A stretch of DNA of 15,675 nucleotides. Origin: Cylindrotheca closterium (Eukaryota > Bacillariophyta > Bacillariophyceae > Bacillariales > Bacillariaceae). Shown here piece by piece: positions 1 through 9,867 of this stretch. The notes beneath the pieces were generated by a model. It saw nothing but the letters and a program-made list of their open reading frames with translations, had not been told where the DNA came from and did not search any database. Positions within the stretch are counted from its first letter, which is position 1; every line of letters starts with the position of its first letter. Both the position numbers and the translations under genes were made by a program. The stretch is taken from the NCBI GenBank assembly GCA_933822405.4, contig CAKOGP040001857.1, positions 1-15,675 on the forward strand. The letters are read 5' to 3'.

Positions 1-1420
1 CGTGGTTCAAACTTTGTTGACCAAAAGCAACCTAGTTCCTGGCCTCTACAGCCGTATTACACCGGCAGTTGGATACTCTAGAAGTAGCATAAATACCAAT
101 TAATGATTCAGTTATATATATATATATCCAACGGTATTCATTCACGGATGATGTAAGCGACATGGAGTATTTGAAAATCAAATACTACCTCTAAAGTAAC
201 CCGGAAACTAAGGTATATCAGCCAATCAAAACTAAGGTGTCGCTTACAAACTAAGCAAATGTGGAGGGAAAACCTTAAGCCAATGATTTCTTTCCAACAA
301 TTAAGAGCACTAAAAACCAAAGAACAACTGCGGTCTAGTTAGTCCATTGTCCATGAAATGCAAAACATTTTTGTCGCTCCTGCCTTGATATGGTTTTTTC
401 AGAATTTTCATCAAACTTTAATTCTTTCTGTGCTGCCACCTAATTTCTGGATCTAGATCTAGATCTAATTTGAATATACGGGCAACTTGTGTTCTGCTTT
501 ATCCATCAGGATCCAAAGAAGTGGTTGGTGTGTTGTTAAGTGGGTGTTTGCTGTCATGGCGGCCACTGGAGCCCATTGAAGAAAGCTAGGAAATCTATGG
601 CAACCACAATGAAAATCCAAAAACCTTCGCATGAAAGGCAAATTAGGCGATCCTCCAGCCTGAATTGGTTGAACAATAGACAGGAGCTCGATCTTTGCAT
701 GCAGGACACTCAGGGGACCGGAAAGCTGGGAGGGGAAGAAAATGGGATGGTTTGACCAACAGAGGTTGATTGTGGCACGATTGAGTCGAGACCTCATTCA
801 GACTTTGATCGCAGCTCTGGCAGTATTTTGGTTTAATAGACAACGAGGCTTGCTGCAGGAAATTATTCAACATTCTCTTCTTGTGGGGCCCGTGCCATGA
901 AACTCTTCTGTTGTGACAATAGTGGACTCGGTAAAAAGTTGTTAGTTGGGACAAACTTTGATAGCAGGTACCGGCAGGCAAATTGTTGCTTTGTTTTTAC
1001 TTGCTGGTGAATTGTTGCTAGAACTTTGGTGGATGGATATGTTTGTTGATTGAACTCTGCACCTTGTCGTTATCTTCCATGGATACGTCACTGAGTACCT
1101 CTTCCTCTCCTCCCTCTGGGAAATCATTGTGGTCTATCAACAATATTATTGAATTTAGTGGCAGTAGGTTGCAATAGAAAGCATACACCAATGGCTTATC
1201 ATCAGGAGGTGATGAAATATGGCATGGGTCATTTCGGTTTCAAAGGTCACAAGGTACAAACACAACGGCAAACAAAGGGGAAGGTTCCTAATAAGAACGG
1301 TTCTCTGAAAGTAGGACATGGTTAAGTTGAATGTCAGAGGTCGCAAGTGACAAACAAAGTGACAAATCACAGAATGCTTCATAATCACATGGGCTCTATG
1401 AAAATATTGCCTTCATCAAT
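1..1420. other. No convincing gene; two simple repeats
   Basis: No open frame here has a recognisable domain, and those present overlap each other on both strands and are short. An alternating TA run lies at about 112-127, and three tandem copies of the hexamer GATCTA at about 450-467. The minus strand around 1080-1140 encodes a short acidic stretch (residues like EGGEEEVLSD) that could be a remnant of the broken gene to its right, but stops follow closely. I see nothing else to support. Confidence 0.5.
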
Positions 1421-1488
1421 TCTAGGGGAGGCGACCCAAGCCCCAAAAAGACACGCCCTGCTGATTTTGGGGCATGGTCCCTAAAATA

Positions 1489-2569
1489 TCAACTGACTTT
1501 CTTTTCCGATGCCATTGGGTTGGCCAACTTATTGACAAGGCCAGTGTCCTCGTCGCCCATCGGATCGTCTTCCTCCTCAGAATCTTCGTAATCAGGATCA
1601 AATATCTTTTTGACCCCCTTGTGAATATCCACCTTATTAGTTTCATCGTTGGGAAATCCCTCGATCACCTTCAGTTTCATTTCTTGATGCAAGAGATTGG
1701 GGATTCCTCGAGAAATTCGTCAAAAAGCATCGTCCATGGGTGGTCAAATATGGAAGCGAACATCAGCCAAAACTGCACCAGAGGAGTCTCATTACGTAGG
1801 GCAGGATTTGTCCGATCGTCCCTCAAAAAATAAAGATCTTCTTGTGGCACTGTTGCATCGTTCACAAGGCCAACATCGAAAAAGGAAAACAGAATCTGTT
1901 GGGCGACTTGCAAGGCAATTGCTCTTACCCCCATGTGTATTCCGTATTCTTGTCCACACTGCCCACGGCATCATCATCAAAAAGCAAGATCAGGAATTTC
2001 AACACTCGCCGCCAATCGTTCGCGTATTGAGCAAATAGCATGTTGACCCTGACTTCAACTGAATAGGTAGCGTAGAGATCTTTAAACGGGCTGTCAAACC
2101 GTGGGAGCGCTTGGGTCCACCGATTGTTATGATTTTCCATCCATTGATTGAAAATGGAGTTGCCAAACAAAATCTTAGTGGAATTATAATCGTAGCCGAT
2201 AGCAACCAAGTCATGAGTAGAGAGACCGAAATCAATCAGTGGAGGAAAGGATGCTATCAACTCTTGAATCTCCGAATCATTGGTACCACTGGGATCCCTG
2301 TCCTTAGGTTGACGTAAATCAACTGCAGATGCGTTTTCCAATCTTTTCTTTCCGCTCTTTTTGGCGACAGAAACCGATTTGGATGTGGACCCGCCCGCCT
2401 TGTTGACAGTCGTTAAAACAACCTTCAATGATGTATACTTCCCCATTGTAAAACAGTGAAATGCCGTTGAATTGATTAAAACTTCAGCAATTTCTACGTA
2501 GACTCCTCTCTTGCATCCGCTTGATTGGCAGACGATCGCTGACAACCAGTGAAGATGACAGGACGACAT
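1489..2569 (-). pseudogene. Broken minus-strand gene of unknown function
   Basis: Three minus-strand frames follow each other with protein-like composition. The first is 2569-1925; its first ATG is at 2569, but ATG 2446 (MGKYTSLKVV) is an equally good start. It has a basic serine/lysine-rich N-terminus (KKSGKKR), then a segment with many W, F and Y residues ending DDDAVGSVDKNTEYTWG. The second is 1934-1677 (VRAIALQVAQQILFSFFDVG...FDHPWTMLFDEFLEE). The third runs from 1692 down to 1489, with a very acidic patch (DPDYEDSEEEDDPMGDED). The first switch falls in a G run at about 1930-1935, where one missing base would explain it. The second is near 1685. I do not recognise the family. It could be a host gene remnant, a gene with unusual introns (GTAAGA occurs at the first switch), or a transposon-derived gag-like protein. 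Frameshifted pseudogene is the simplest reading. It is transcribed away from the retroelement. Confidence 0.5.
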
Positions 2570-2848
2570 GAAGATTCCCGAATTGAACGGCCTGCGCGAG
2601 ATCCGACAGTATTGGTACTGGATCTACTGGCGCTACGGCAGAGTCTTCTCGCGAACTTGGTGAAAAAAAGGGACGAAACATCATTATCTTTTTTACCCGA
2701 GTGGTGCTCAAATAAACTACAGCGACGACACAAGGACAAGTGCACTGATCATCGGTTTCAGGCTTCAAATAGTACATCTGAAGTTACCGTGATTACCCAC
2801 TTGGATATCATTGAGTTCTTGCATTCTGTTCCTAACCTCCGGTCATGA
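2549..2848 (+). other. Short ORF upstream of gag, doubtful
   Basis: A 99-codon frame starts at a GTG (2549) and has an ATG at 2555. It ends with a TGA that overlaps the gag ATG as ATGA (2845-2848). It overlaps the start of the minus-strand gene only slightly. No motif is recognised. It may be the retroelement's 5' leader, a frame-shifted N-terminal extension of gag, or chance. The true 5' end of the retroelement was not located in this stretch. Confidence 0.2.
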
Positions 2849-4119
2849 CTGACTACTTTGCAAAGATGAAGGCTGCCAAGCAGTCGCCTGTTTGCGTGGT
2901 GACTGTGGCGGCGGATGGACTGTCTGTGAACGCTAGGGCATCGCTCGGGGAGGATTACGAAGGTACGAGACAATCGGTGTTCTCTGATTTAAATGTGGTT
3001 GGTGGTGTGGGAGTTGGTGGTGCGGGATCGGCGCTAAACGTTGGTGGCCGGACGAAGACATCAGTGGGAAAGCCGTCGGACAAGAAAACGTTGTTTCACT
3101 TGAAGGATGCGCCAGGCGCGACCATCTGTTGCGTGTCGGTGTCATTCTCATCTGGTGGTCAGAAGGCATGTGGAGAAAATAAAGACCCGGCCACAAATTG
3201 TGAGATCGCGAGTCACCGGTCTCTAAAGCCAATTGACAAACTACAGTTTCCGGCGTTGTATTGCCGATGCAAAAAGCTAGGGAGAGGAGGAGAAACGTTT
3301 TTCTGGGACTCTCTTTCGTACGTGACGTTCAGTGAGCTGCCGCCAGACAATACGGCACCTTGGCTCACAGCCAAGGAAACCAAGGCAGATTGGACAAGTA
3401 AGATCATTGACTTGAGGTCCTCGAACGCTACCAAGGCTGACTCTATCGAGGGATGGAGGAAGCTCAAAGTGGAAGAGGACGACAATTCGATCTTGAGAAA
3501 CTCGTTCACTCCGGTAAAAAGGGAGAAGTCGGTGACTGGAAGCGAATCCTCCTACAAATTCGTCGGAGAAAAAGGAGTCAAACTTGCGGCTCCGGACTTT
3601 TCAGAAGAAACTCCGACAATGTCTGCACTTAAGAAGAATGACACTTCCATGGCGTCGGACAATGGTTTGTACAGGTCAGCCTTGCTCGAGATCAAGTCGG
3701 ACCTTGACGAATTGAACAAGTTCGTCAACTCCAGCGATACCAGGACTCTGAACCGGCTCACCGGCACAATCTTGAAGGTAAATGCTTTGACTCTGGCTGC
3801 AAACACGTTCGGCCGGCGGATTGGTGAAGGTTCTGAGTTTGAAAACATTGCGGGGTATTCTACTATGTACGATGGTTTGCTGGGACTTTATCGGGACCAT
3901 AAATCAAGAGTTGAAGAAAGGACGGCCAATTTCCAGGCGTCAATAGATCTGGTGGAACACGGGAGTCAACATGCTTTGGCGGTTGTGGATACAAAGGTAG
4001 ATATTATGGGGACTGCAGTGCAAGGTAACACGGCGGGTAACTTGGAAACGAGGAACACTCTCGAGGTATCTATGGGTTCCCTCTGCAATGACATTCTTCC
4101 GGCAATAGTAGGAATGTAG
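2845..4119 (+). pseudogene. Gag-like protein, N-terminal part (ends at premature TAG)
   Basis: This frame of 424 codons opens at ATG 2845 and is closed by TAG at 4117-4119. The same frame reopens immediately (next codon CAA) and continues for about 410 more codons, so the TAG most likely interrupts one longer gag-like protein. Features seen are a glycine-rich stretch around residues 50-70 (VVGGVGVGGAGSALNVGG), a middle part rich in S, K and D, and a predicted helical C-terminal part. I recognise no CCHC knuckle or capsid motif; the gag role rests on position in front of RT in the same frame. CAG to TAG is the simplest origin of the stop. Programmed readthrough is possible: the codon after TAG is CAA, as in tobamovirus-type contexts, but the rest of that context does not match. 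Confidence 0.55.
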
Positions 4120-5355
4120 CAAGAGTTTTACGAAGATCCCAGTAGGTCTCTTGCCCAGAGAGTGAAGACTTTGGAAAACGGCAGCAATAAACCTGGGTCG
4201 GTCCAGCGCCCTTCGAACGGAATCAATATGTTGAGCTCTCTCTCCAACACTGGATCAGTGGATCGACAAGGCGTTTCGATTGGAGGCTCCCAGGCACAGT
4301 TTGAAGTCATGGCCGCTAGACTTGACAAACTGGAAAAGGAGAACGCATCCTTGAAGGAAAAGGTGGGAAAGATGGAAGTGAAATTCCAAAGCGAGCCCAA
4401 GAAGTTCAACGCTCCCTCCATGATGGCACTGGTACAGCAACTCCAAATGAGAATGGCCAGCGTGGAAATTAAAGACCTGGAGCAGATCACTGTGGGAGGC
4501 CACGCGTTTGGTGGCGTTCAAGATTGCGTGGTCTTCTTGGAGACTAAGATGGTATTCACTGGAGGTTTCTTTGGCCACGACGTGGTCTCAATGATGAACC
4601 CGGTTGGGAACGAAAGTAAAAGTTCGGCGCATGATGACATTCTGGTCAGAGACAAACTTGCCATCAAAGGAGGCTTTGACAACATAAGTGCAGCGAACCT
4701 GTACACGTCCATGCAGAAACCGTTACCCAGACCATTCAGTGGACCGGGGCAACACCCTCTACCAGCTCTCAGCACGTTCGATAAGTGGGACAAGCAAGAC
4801 GGAATTCACGGGATCCGGTACACTATTGATCTTGGGGTGGAACAAGAGGTGAATCAATCTATAGGCTGGATTAGATCAGAGCTGATGCTTCATCCTGAAG
4901 CTATGATGGTTTTCACTACTCTGGTGTATGCTGCCCAATCTCACTGGAACAAAATTGCTACGTTTCTCACCGAGCTACGGCAGATATGCAAGCAACAAAG
5001 CGATGATGATGATCAAGCTTGGGTCTACCTGTGCGAAGTCGTCAAAGGTTTGTTCACCGAATTGCATCGGATTCAGAGTGCAGGAGCAGCAAGAAAGAAT
5101 CTGGGCAAGCTCACAGTGGAAGATGCGGGTAGGATGATGTGGAGTGTGTTGCGGTGCCACCGCCTGATGGACGATTTCATCAGCCACAAGTTCCTGGGAC
5201 ACCCAAAGTTGTCTGGGTACTCGTTGAGTCATCTGTTCCGACACAGATTGACTCCAAAGAACCTAGAGCCAATTAAGGGTCAAGTGGAGCAGTTGAAGAG
5301 AGAGCTAGCTGCGGTGAATGTCAAGTTGACTAAGAAAAAGGACAAGGGTACTTGA
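4120..5355 (+). pseudogene. Gag-like protein, C-terminal part with coiled coils
   Basis: This continues the frame of the preceding segment directly after its TAG. The first possible non-ATG start inside it is GTG 4162, and the first 14 codons (QEFYEDPSRSLAQR) fit an uninterrupted protein. A heptad-like, charged stretch (RLDKLEKENASLKEKVGKME) at about 4315-4380 predicts a coiled coil, and a second one ends the segment (QVEQLKRELAAVNVKL, about 5281-5330). Between them is a globular-looking region with several W residues. No zinc knuckle is visible. The frame ends at TGA 5353-5355 and reopens in the same frame. This stop could be a genuine gag terminus or a CGA-to-TGA mutation. The function as a nucleocapsid or assembly protein is inferred from position and coiled coils only. 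Confidence 0.55.
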
Positions 5356-7575
5356 GAGGACAAAGAGGGACTTTTGACGGTGCGTCACGAGCCAGAGAGG
5401 CAGGATGTTGAGTTGTCGGGGGCAATCCCTTCATTGCGACCATCGGGGACCCGCCCGACGGTCGGCTTGATAGTGCGTGGAATCGGGGAATGGTCGTGGG
5501 TCGTTCGGAGTCTAGGAATGGTGGTTAGTTGGGTGTGGGCGCCCAAGGAGGAGCTTCTCCCAACTTGGCTTAAGGTAGAACTACCGGGGGCTGTTATGAC
5601 TCTTAATCGGGAAAGTTTAACTGCCGTGAATGTAATCCTTTGTGAACATAAACCTCCAAGGTGGCTAGCTGGCTGGAAGTTAACGAATCTGGTGGTGACC
5701 TCTGTGAATGGCGAGTTTCTGAAATCTAAATGGTCTCGTACAATGAAGATGACCCACCATGAATTGGGGGGACTAACTACGGGATCAGTATATTTGCGAG
5801 CTCACAGCTCTATTGATCGTCGATGGGTGGATCCAATCGCGGCGCGGGTGTTGCCTACCACAGTATACTCGGTTGCCAGTGATACCGTAGACATGGGTAG
5901 GAAAGTTGGTTGTCCTGATTCGGAAGTTCTCATTGGACCTCCTCAAGTATTGCTGCTGGGGTCCAATACGTTCCACGGCGGGGGTCTGCATCCCTTGGAC
6001 TACTTGTCAGGGAAGAAACCTTACTTTCTTCTGAGGTCGGTGTTAGTAAATGGCTGGGTGAGGAGGAGGCTGACAACGGTGGAAGAGTGGACTGTGAAGG
6101 ATGTGCCGGTGAGGATTGCAAAGCTGGTCCAAGATGCCGGAGAAGATGTGGACGACATGTGGAGAAGACTAAAACCTGGTCGCTGTCTGGAACATGGTTT
6201 GCGTCAGTTGTTTTCTGGAATTGGAGTCATTGATATGGACAACCGAGTATCAAAGCGGCTCCTTGCGTTTGGGCAGGAGGAAAGTGAACCGATGGTCCAA
6301 AGTCGCTTGAAGCAAGAAATTGGCGAGGTGGCTACGTGCTTGAATGAAATGTCCTTGCAGAAGGACTCGAAAAAGAGTAAGCCATGTCAAGTGTCCAGTG
6401 AGGACACAACCACAGTTTCAAGAGGGAGTTTGGAAGGGCCAGAGGACTGGGACTCTGATGAGGAGGTGGATGTGAAGGCCACAAAAAGCGACGATGCTAA
6501 GGTGGAGGTTGGGAAATGGAATAAGGAGGTGATTAGAACCCTGAGCTCGGCTTCTCACTGGGCGTCGCCTCAACCGGACCTGGCAGTCGGCCGAAGGAGG
6601 ACGGAAGAGCAGGCGTTGGATGCGTTTAGAAATTGGATGCTAAAGTGGTACAAACGTCGGTCCACGAGGAGGTATTCCGAGTGGAAGTTTGGGAAGTCGC
6701 GCTGGAAATTTGGTGAAACATCAGTGCAGTGGAACGAACGGCCAAAGGCTGATGTGACTTTGGATCGTGACGATCAAATAAACGGTTATGTATGGACGGA
6801 TAATGGTCGGAGTTGCTATGACAAGTGGTGGAGGTCAAGGTACGAGGATGATCGGGAGGAAGCTGAGGCAGCCTGGGACTCCCTGGGCAGGTTGGCAAAC
6901 ACCACCTGGTGGGAGTGGAAGGACGGGTCAAGGTGCCTCCACTGGAAGTGGCCATGCTTCTATCAGAGCACCATCAGAGATGGGATTGAAGGGTGGTTCA
7001 AGTACACCCCCGGAGCCTGGACAAAACCTCAACTAGCAGGGAAGAGTGCGGAGTCCCATGGACTAATGAAGGCCAAGCTTCAGCTAGTAGGAGACAAACG
7101 GTACATTACGAAAGGATACATAAAGTCTTTGACATCCTTCTTTGGTGTAGAGAAAGGTTTACATGATATTCGAATGGTATATGATGGCACCAAGTCTGGA
7201 TTGAACGATGCTCTCTGGGTGCCAAGTTTTTGGTTACCAACCATCGATACGATGCTTCGGGCAGTCACGTACGACACGGTGATGAACGATTTTGACATTG
7301 GAGATTGTTTTCTCAACTTTGTGTTGCATGAGACGCTTCAGGCGCCATGCGGAGTGGACCTCACCAGATACTTTGGTGACGGAGAGCTTCTCTGGGAGCG
7401 GTGGGTTTGGGCCGCAATGGGTTTGAAGAGCTCGCCTTATCAGGCTGTACAAGCCATCATGGTAGCAAAAGAGATCGCTTTGGGTGACCGAAAGGATCCC
7501 ACAAATGCGTTCAGGTGGGACGAAGTCAAGATGAATCTCCCGGGGTCTAGCACCTACGACCCAGGTCTGCCTTGA
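5356..7575 (+). pseudogene. Pol N-terminal part: upstream domain and first half of reverse transcriptase
   Basis: This is in frame with gag across TGA 5353, with GTG/TTG but no ATG near its start, and ends at TGA 7573-7575. The first ~330 codons are an unassigned domain with segments such as LLGSNTFHGGGLHPLDY and WVRRRLTTVEEW. An acidic linker (EDWDSDEEVDV) follows, then a W-rich segment (DGSRCLHWKWPCFY) that leads into the RT. RT fingers motifs are DIRMVYDGTKSGLNDALW. Motif A is FDIGDCFLN at 7291-7317, with its catalytic Asp codon at 7294. Motif B-like is MGLKSSPYQ, near 7420-7445. The missing motif C lies just after the stop, so TGA 7573 (LP*VFKIRW) splits a single RT domain. CGA to TGA would explain it. 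No aspartic protease motif (D[TS]G) was found in a plausible context. Confidence 0.8.
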
Positions 7576-7893
7576 GTGTTCAAAATCCGCTGGTCAGACG
7601 GGAAGATTGCGGCGGATCTTTTCATCTATGTGGATGGCGGACGAGTTACGGCACCAATCAAACTTGAGTGTAAGCGGGCCACCCGGCAGGCGGCGAGTCG
7701 ATTGAATGGACTAGGTCTACAAGAAGCTGCCAGAAAGCGAAGGTGGGGGTCTCGGAATCCTGGGGCTTGGGCTGGGTCATTGGTGAAAACGACCCATAAT
7801 TCGGTAAACGTGTTTGTATCACAGGAAAAGTGGGACAAGACTAAGGCGCAAGTATGGTGGAAGAGTTGGACACCTCGGTTTCAGGAACTTTGA
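7576..7893 (+). pseudogene. Reverse transcriptase, motif C to thumb
   Basis: Continuing the RT frame after TGA 7573, this carries motif C as FIYVDGGR at 7621-7644. The family has YVDD here, so the second catalytic Asp is a Gly (GGC at 7636), one A-to-G change from GAC. The following ATRQAASRLNGLGLQEAARKRR is the motif D/E region typical of DIRS-type RT, and the TTHNSVNVFVSQEKWDKTK stretch is thumb-like. The protein-like signal stops near 7855 (QVWWK) and resumes one frame over, so the last codons to TGA 7891 are out-of-frame sequence. With the altered YVDG and the stop upstream, this RT copy should be inactive. Confidence 0.8.
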
Positions 7894-8483
7894 AATACAA
7901 ACCGCTTGAGCGGAAGCGCGGGTTTCTGATTTATGTTATGAGAACTTACCCCATGATGGTCCCTTACTTGAAGGGAATCCACTTAACTCTGGATGGGTGG
8001 AGGCCAGGGCGAGACGAGGAAGGATGGAAGTTGATGGGCTACAGAGGAGCTACCCCGGCTCCGACTTACAAAGACACCCCAGAATATGTTAAAGCCGTAC
8101 CCCGACTTAAGGATGACTTAGCTGCGTTGACGTTGCTCACCGCATCAGAACCTCCCCTCATTCGGAGGGTGCGGAGCAATTGGGTGGTGACGGTGTACTA
8201 TGGATTTGGAGATGCGTCAGCAATTGGCTTCTGCAGCACCTTTCAAAAGTTTTCGAAACAAAGTGATACGTTTACTGCAGGGGACAAGATTCATTATCAA
8301 TATGGTCATTGGTGCTCTGCCAACAGTGAGGAGTCGTCTAACTATAGGGAACTGTTGAATTTGGTGGAGGCGCTGGAAATGCGAGTGAGAAGCAGGGAGT
8401 TGTATGGGGTGGAAATTTTTCTGTTCACTGACAACTCGACCGCTGAAAGTGTGTTCAACAATGGCAACTCATCTTCGAAGTGA
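7854..8483 (+). pseudogene. RNase H domain with connection region
   Basis: The polyprotein continues here in the next frame, from about 7854 (VEELDTSVSGTLKYKPLERK), consistent with a one-base deletion near 7855. GFLIYVMRTYPMMVPYLKGIHLTL is the conserved link between RT and RNase H in DIRS-type elements. RNase H acidic residues are visible: Asp 8211 (YGFGDASAIGF), Glu 8349 (NYRELLNLVEAL) and Asp 8430 (FLFTDNSTAE). The domain degrades RNA in the RNA/DNA hybrid during reverse transcription. The frame ends at TGA 8481 inside a conserved stretch: SSSK precedes it, and LFNLILRLRRVQLDT follows in the same frame, so this stop is again premature. The local ATG at 7854 is not a biological start. Confidence 0.8.
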
Positions 8484-8672
8484 CTCTTCAATCTTATTCT
8501 CAGACTACGAAGGGTGCAGCTAGACACAAGCATCCATTGTCGTGCCACATAGTGGTCATCCCTAGATTAATGACAGGCAAATGGAGACGAACCCTCACAA
8601 GACAGACTGATTTCAACACCACCATCCCTTTGGGCTCCAGTATCTGGGGCCACCAGGAGTTTGAACCACTAA
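8484..8672 (+). pseudogene. Scrambled C-terminal end of RNase H
   Basis: In the RNase H frame, LFNLILRLRRVQLDT is followed by TAG, then TAA and TGA back to back, and a TAA at 8670. The neighbouring frame reads HIVVIPRLMTGK at the place where DIRS-type RNase H usually ends with a His and a TDGLSRG-like motif, and a degenerate ANGDEPSQD appears in the original frame. At least two indels are needed to explain this. The 141-codon open frame at 8480-8905 crosses the segment but follows the protein signal only in part. Confidence 0.5.
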
Positions 8673-8883
8673 CCATGTTCGTCTATCTTCCTCTCATCCC
8701 TCACAGACCATGGAGTCTTCGGGGAACCGATTTTTTGGCATCTCTGGATAGGGAATTGCGCACAGTGCGGGAAAATGGTGACCAACGGAGAGGGGAACTT
8801 CTGCGGGAACTTTTGTTTCGCACGTGGAAGTTTTCCAGCCTGCCGGAAGGTGTGGTGTCCAACATGCTACTCCGTCCCAGCTG
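8673..8883 (+). pseudogene. Cys-rich zinc-ribbon-like segment between RNase H and YR
   Basis: The polyprotein frame reopens after TAA 8670 and encodes seven cysteines spaced CX2C-X11-CX3C-X8-CX4CX2C (Cys codons at 8757, 8766, 8802, 8814, 8841, 8856 and 8865). The motif reads NCAQCGK...FCGNFC...PACRKVWCPTCY, typical of a zinc-binding ribbon. The frame runs on into the left inverted repeat of the inserted transposon and would stop at TAG 8916. With the insertion removed, it continues in frame into the recombinase at 13405. A nucleic-acid-binding role is inferred from the cysteines only. An alternative frame over the same DNA (8480-8905) lacks this pattern. Confidence 0.65.
8881..8883. other. 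CTG target-site duplication, left copy of outer element
   Basis: CTG directly precedes the left inverted repeat and is matched by CTG at 13402-13404 directly after the right inverted repeat. Deleting the element and one CTG reads ...SVPAGSPYPIRT... across the junction in a single frame. Confidence 0.75.
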
Positions 8884-8904
8884 CAACACAGGGAGGTCCT
8901 GCTG
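8884..8904 (+). repeat. Left terminal inverted repeat, outer element
   Basis: These 21 bp (CAACACAGGGAGG...TCCTGCTG) are the exact reverse complement of 13381-13401. Similarity ends sharply inward, as expected for short TIRs. Confidence 0.8.
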
Positions 8905-9003
8905 AACACCGCCTGTAGTCGTACCTTTCCCCCACGACTGGGTCAATCATGAAACTGGTATAACGGTTTTTCCGCCAGCGTAGCATTTTCCGAGCATGCA
9001 AAT

Positions 9004-9090
9004 ACGGAATCTATTTATTCAGCAGTACTGCTGAATTCCCTTCTCAACTGCTGAATTTTTCAGCAGTACTGCTGAATAAATAGATTCCGT
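9004..9090. repeat. Left palindrome cluster: 32-bp arms, 23-base loop
   Basis: Bases 9004-9035 and 9059-9090 are perfect 32-bp inverted repeats of each other. Each arm itself contains the palindrome TTCAGCAGTACTGCTGAA, and the loop holds a half-site (CAACTGCTGAA). The flank carries GATTCCG motifs (9084, 9097). The same design occurs near the other end at 13191-13256, so these look like subterminal protein-binding sites or foldback structures of the outer element. Confidence 0.85.
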
Positions 9091-9184
9091 TTTTCAGATT
9101 CCGCCACCACGCAAAACAATAAAACTGATAGTCGTCTCAAGACAAAAATGATTTACAGTGTTACTATTAATATTTTATTGTAGA

Positions 9185-9735
9185 TTAGCAATCATAAAAC
9201 CAGTCCTTTAGGGATACGAAATCAATGACAGGATCGTAAAAGTTATTTTCATCATCCTTGTATCGCTTTCCTTGTTGCTTTGCAAGTCTCTTCTCCTTTT
9301 TCTTCTTCTTTACCAACATATATGCGGAATCCTTGTTTCGCCTAGTCTCCTGATAGATGTGGCCCCGAAAAGTTTTCAAGTCAAACGCTTTGTACTCATC
9401 GCGTTGTTGGAGGAGCATATTGGGCTTCATGTCCTTGTGCTTGCCATTTTCGACATCAACTCTAAGGAAAGCTTCTGCTGGTGACCCATGCCATTCGCCG
9501 TCCATGGCTAGATTATGATTGGTCATATCGTGCAGATACCCAGCATAATCTTCGTTGGCTCTTGCTGGACATCTTTGAACATCTGTTTCACAGTCTTTGC
9601 ATCGGCATAGAAATCGTCCGTGAAGAAGCTTTGTCACCTAGTCTTGGATAATCTATCGATTTGTTCGTTGCTCCAGCTGCTTCCTAGAACCGTTCCTAGT
9701 TCCAGGAACTCATCTTCAGAGAAGCGGATCCTCAT
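9185..9735 (-). pseudogene. Small frame-broken gene of outer element, unknown function
   Basis: An ATG at 9735 opens a 33-codon frame (MRIRFSEDEFLELGTVLGSS...) that ends at TGA 9634-9636. A second frame, beginning right after a stop at GTG 9637, runs 150 codons to 9185. Its features are CRCKDCETDVQRC near the start, an HGSPAEAFLR segment, YKAFDLKTFRGHIYQETRR in the middle, and a very basic KKKKKEKRLAKQQGKR tail. The first frame also looks protein-like for about 20 codons beyond its stop (FTDDFYADAKTVKQMFKDVQ), so the frame switch may lie downstream. The short upstream piece and the long piece are probably one gene joined by a frameshift or a small intron (GTGACA follows AG at the switch). I do not recognise a DDE transposase or a named family. 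Poly-lysine and surrounding charge suggest a nucleic-acid-associated protein, which is inference only. Confidence 0.4.
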
Positions 9736-9867
9736 GGTCGGTTGATGAGCTGCTCTGGCAGGTTGTGTTGCTTGTCGGAGGTGTTGTCAAGAAGGTGTTG
9801 ATGGCGGTTTATATCTGACGATTGATTGGCGATTAATATAACGGGAAGACAAAGGGAATTTGAGAAT
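9736..9867. other. Possible upstream region of the small minus-strand gene
   Basis: This non-coding stretch lies between the ATG at 9735 and the right-hand palindrome cluster. It is AT-rich around 9833-9842 (attaatataacgg), where a minus-strand promoter could sit, but no firm element is identified. Confidence 0.2.

Noticed and set aside
112..127. TA repeat as a TATA box or promoter
   Set aside because: It is a simple dinucleotide run with no gene placed to use it.
465..1388. Several 60-112-codon minus-strand ORFs
   Set aside because: They overlap in different frames, have low-complexity or unremarkable composition and no recognisable domain.
4117..8483. Alternative genetic code or selenocysteine at TGA
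   Set aside because: TAG, TAA and TGA all interrupt the element together with frameshifts and an active-site change, which is ordinary decay. The YR ends with TGA in a sensible place.
8480..8905. 141-codon plus-strand ORF as an independent gene
   Set aside because: The protein signals (RNase H end, seven cysteines) lie mainly in the neighbouring frame. This frame also ends inside the outer terminal repeat.
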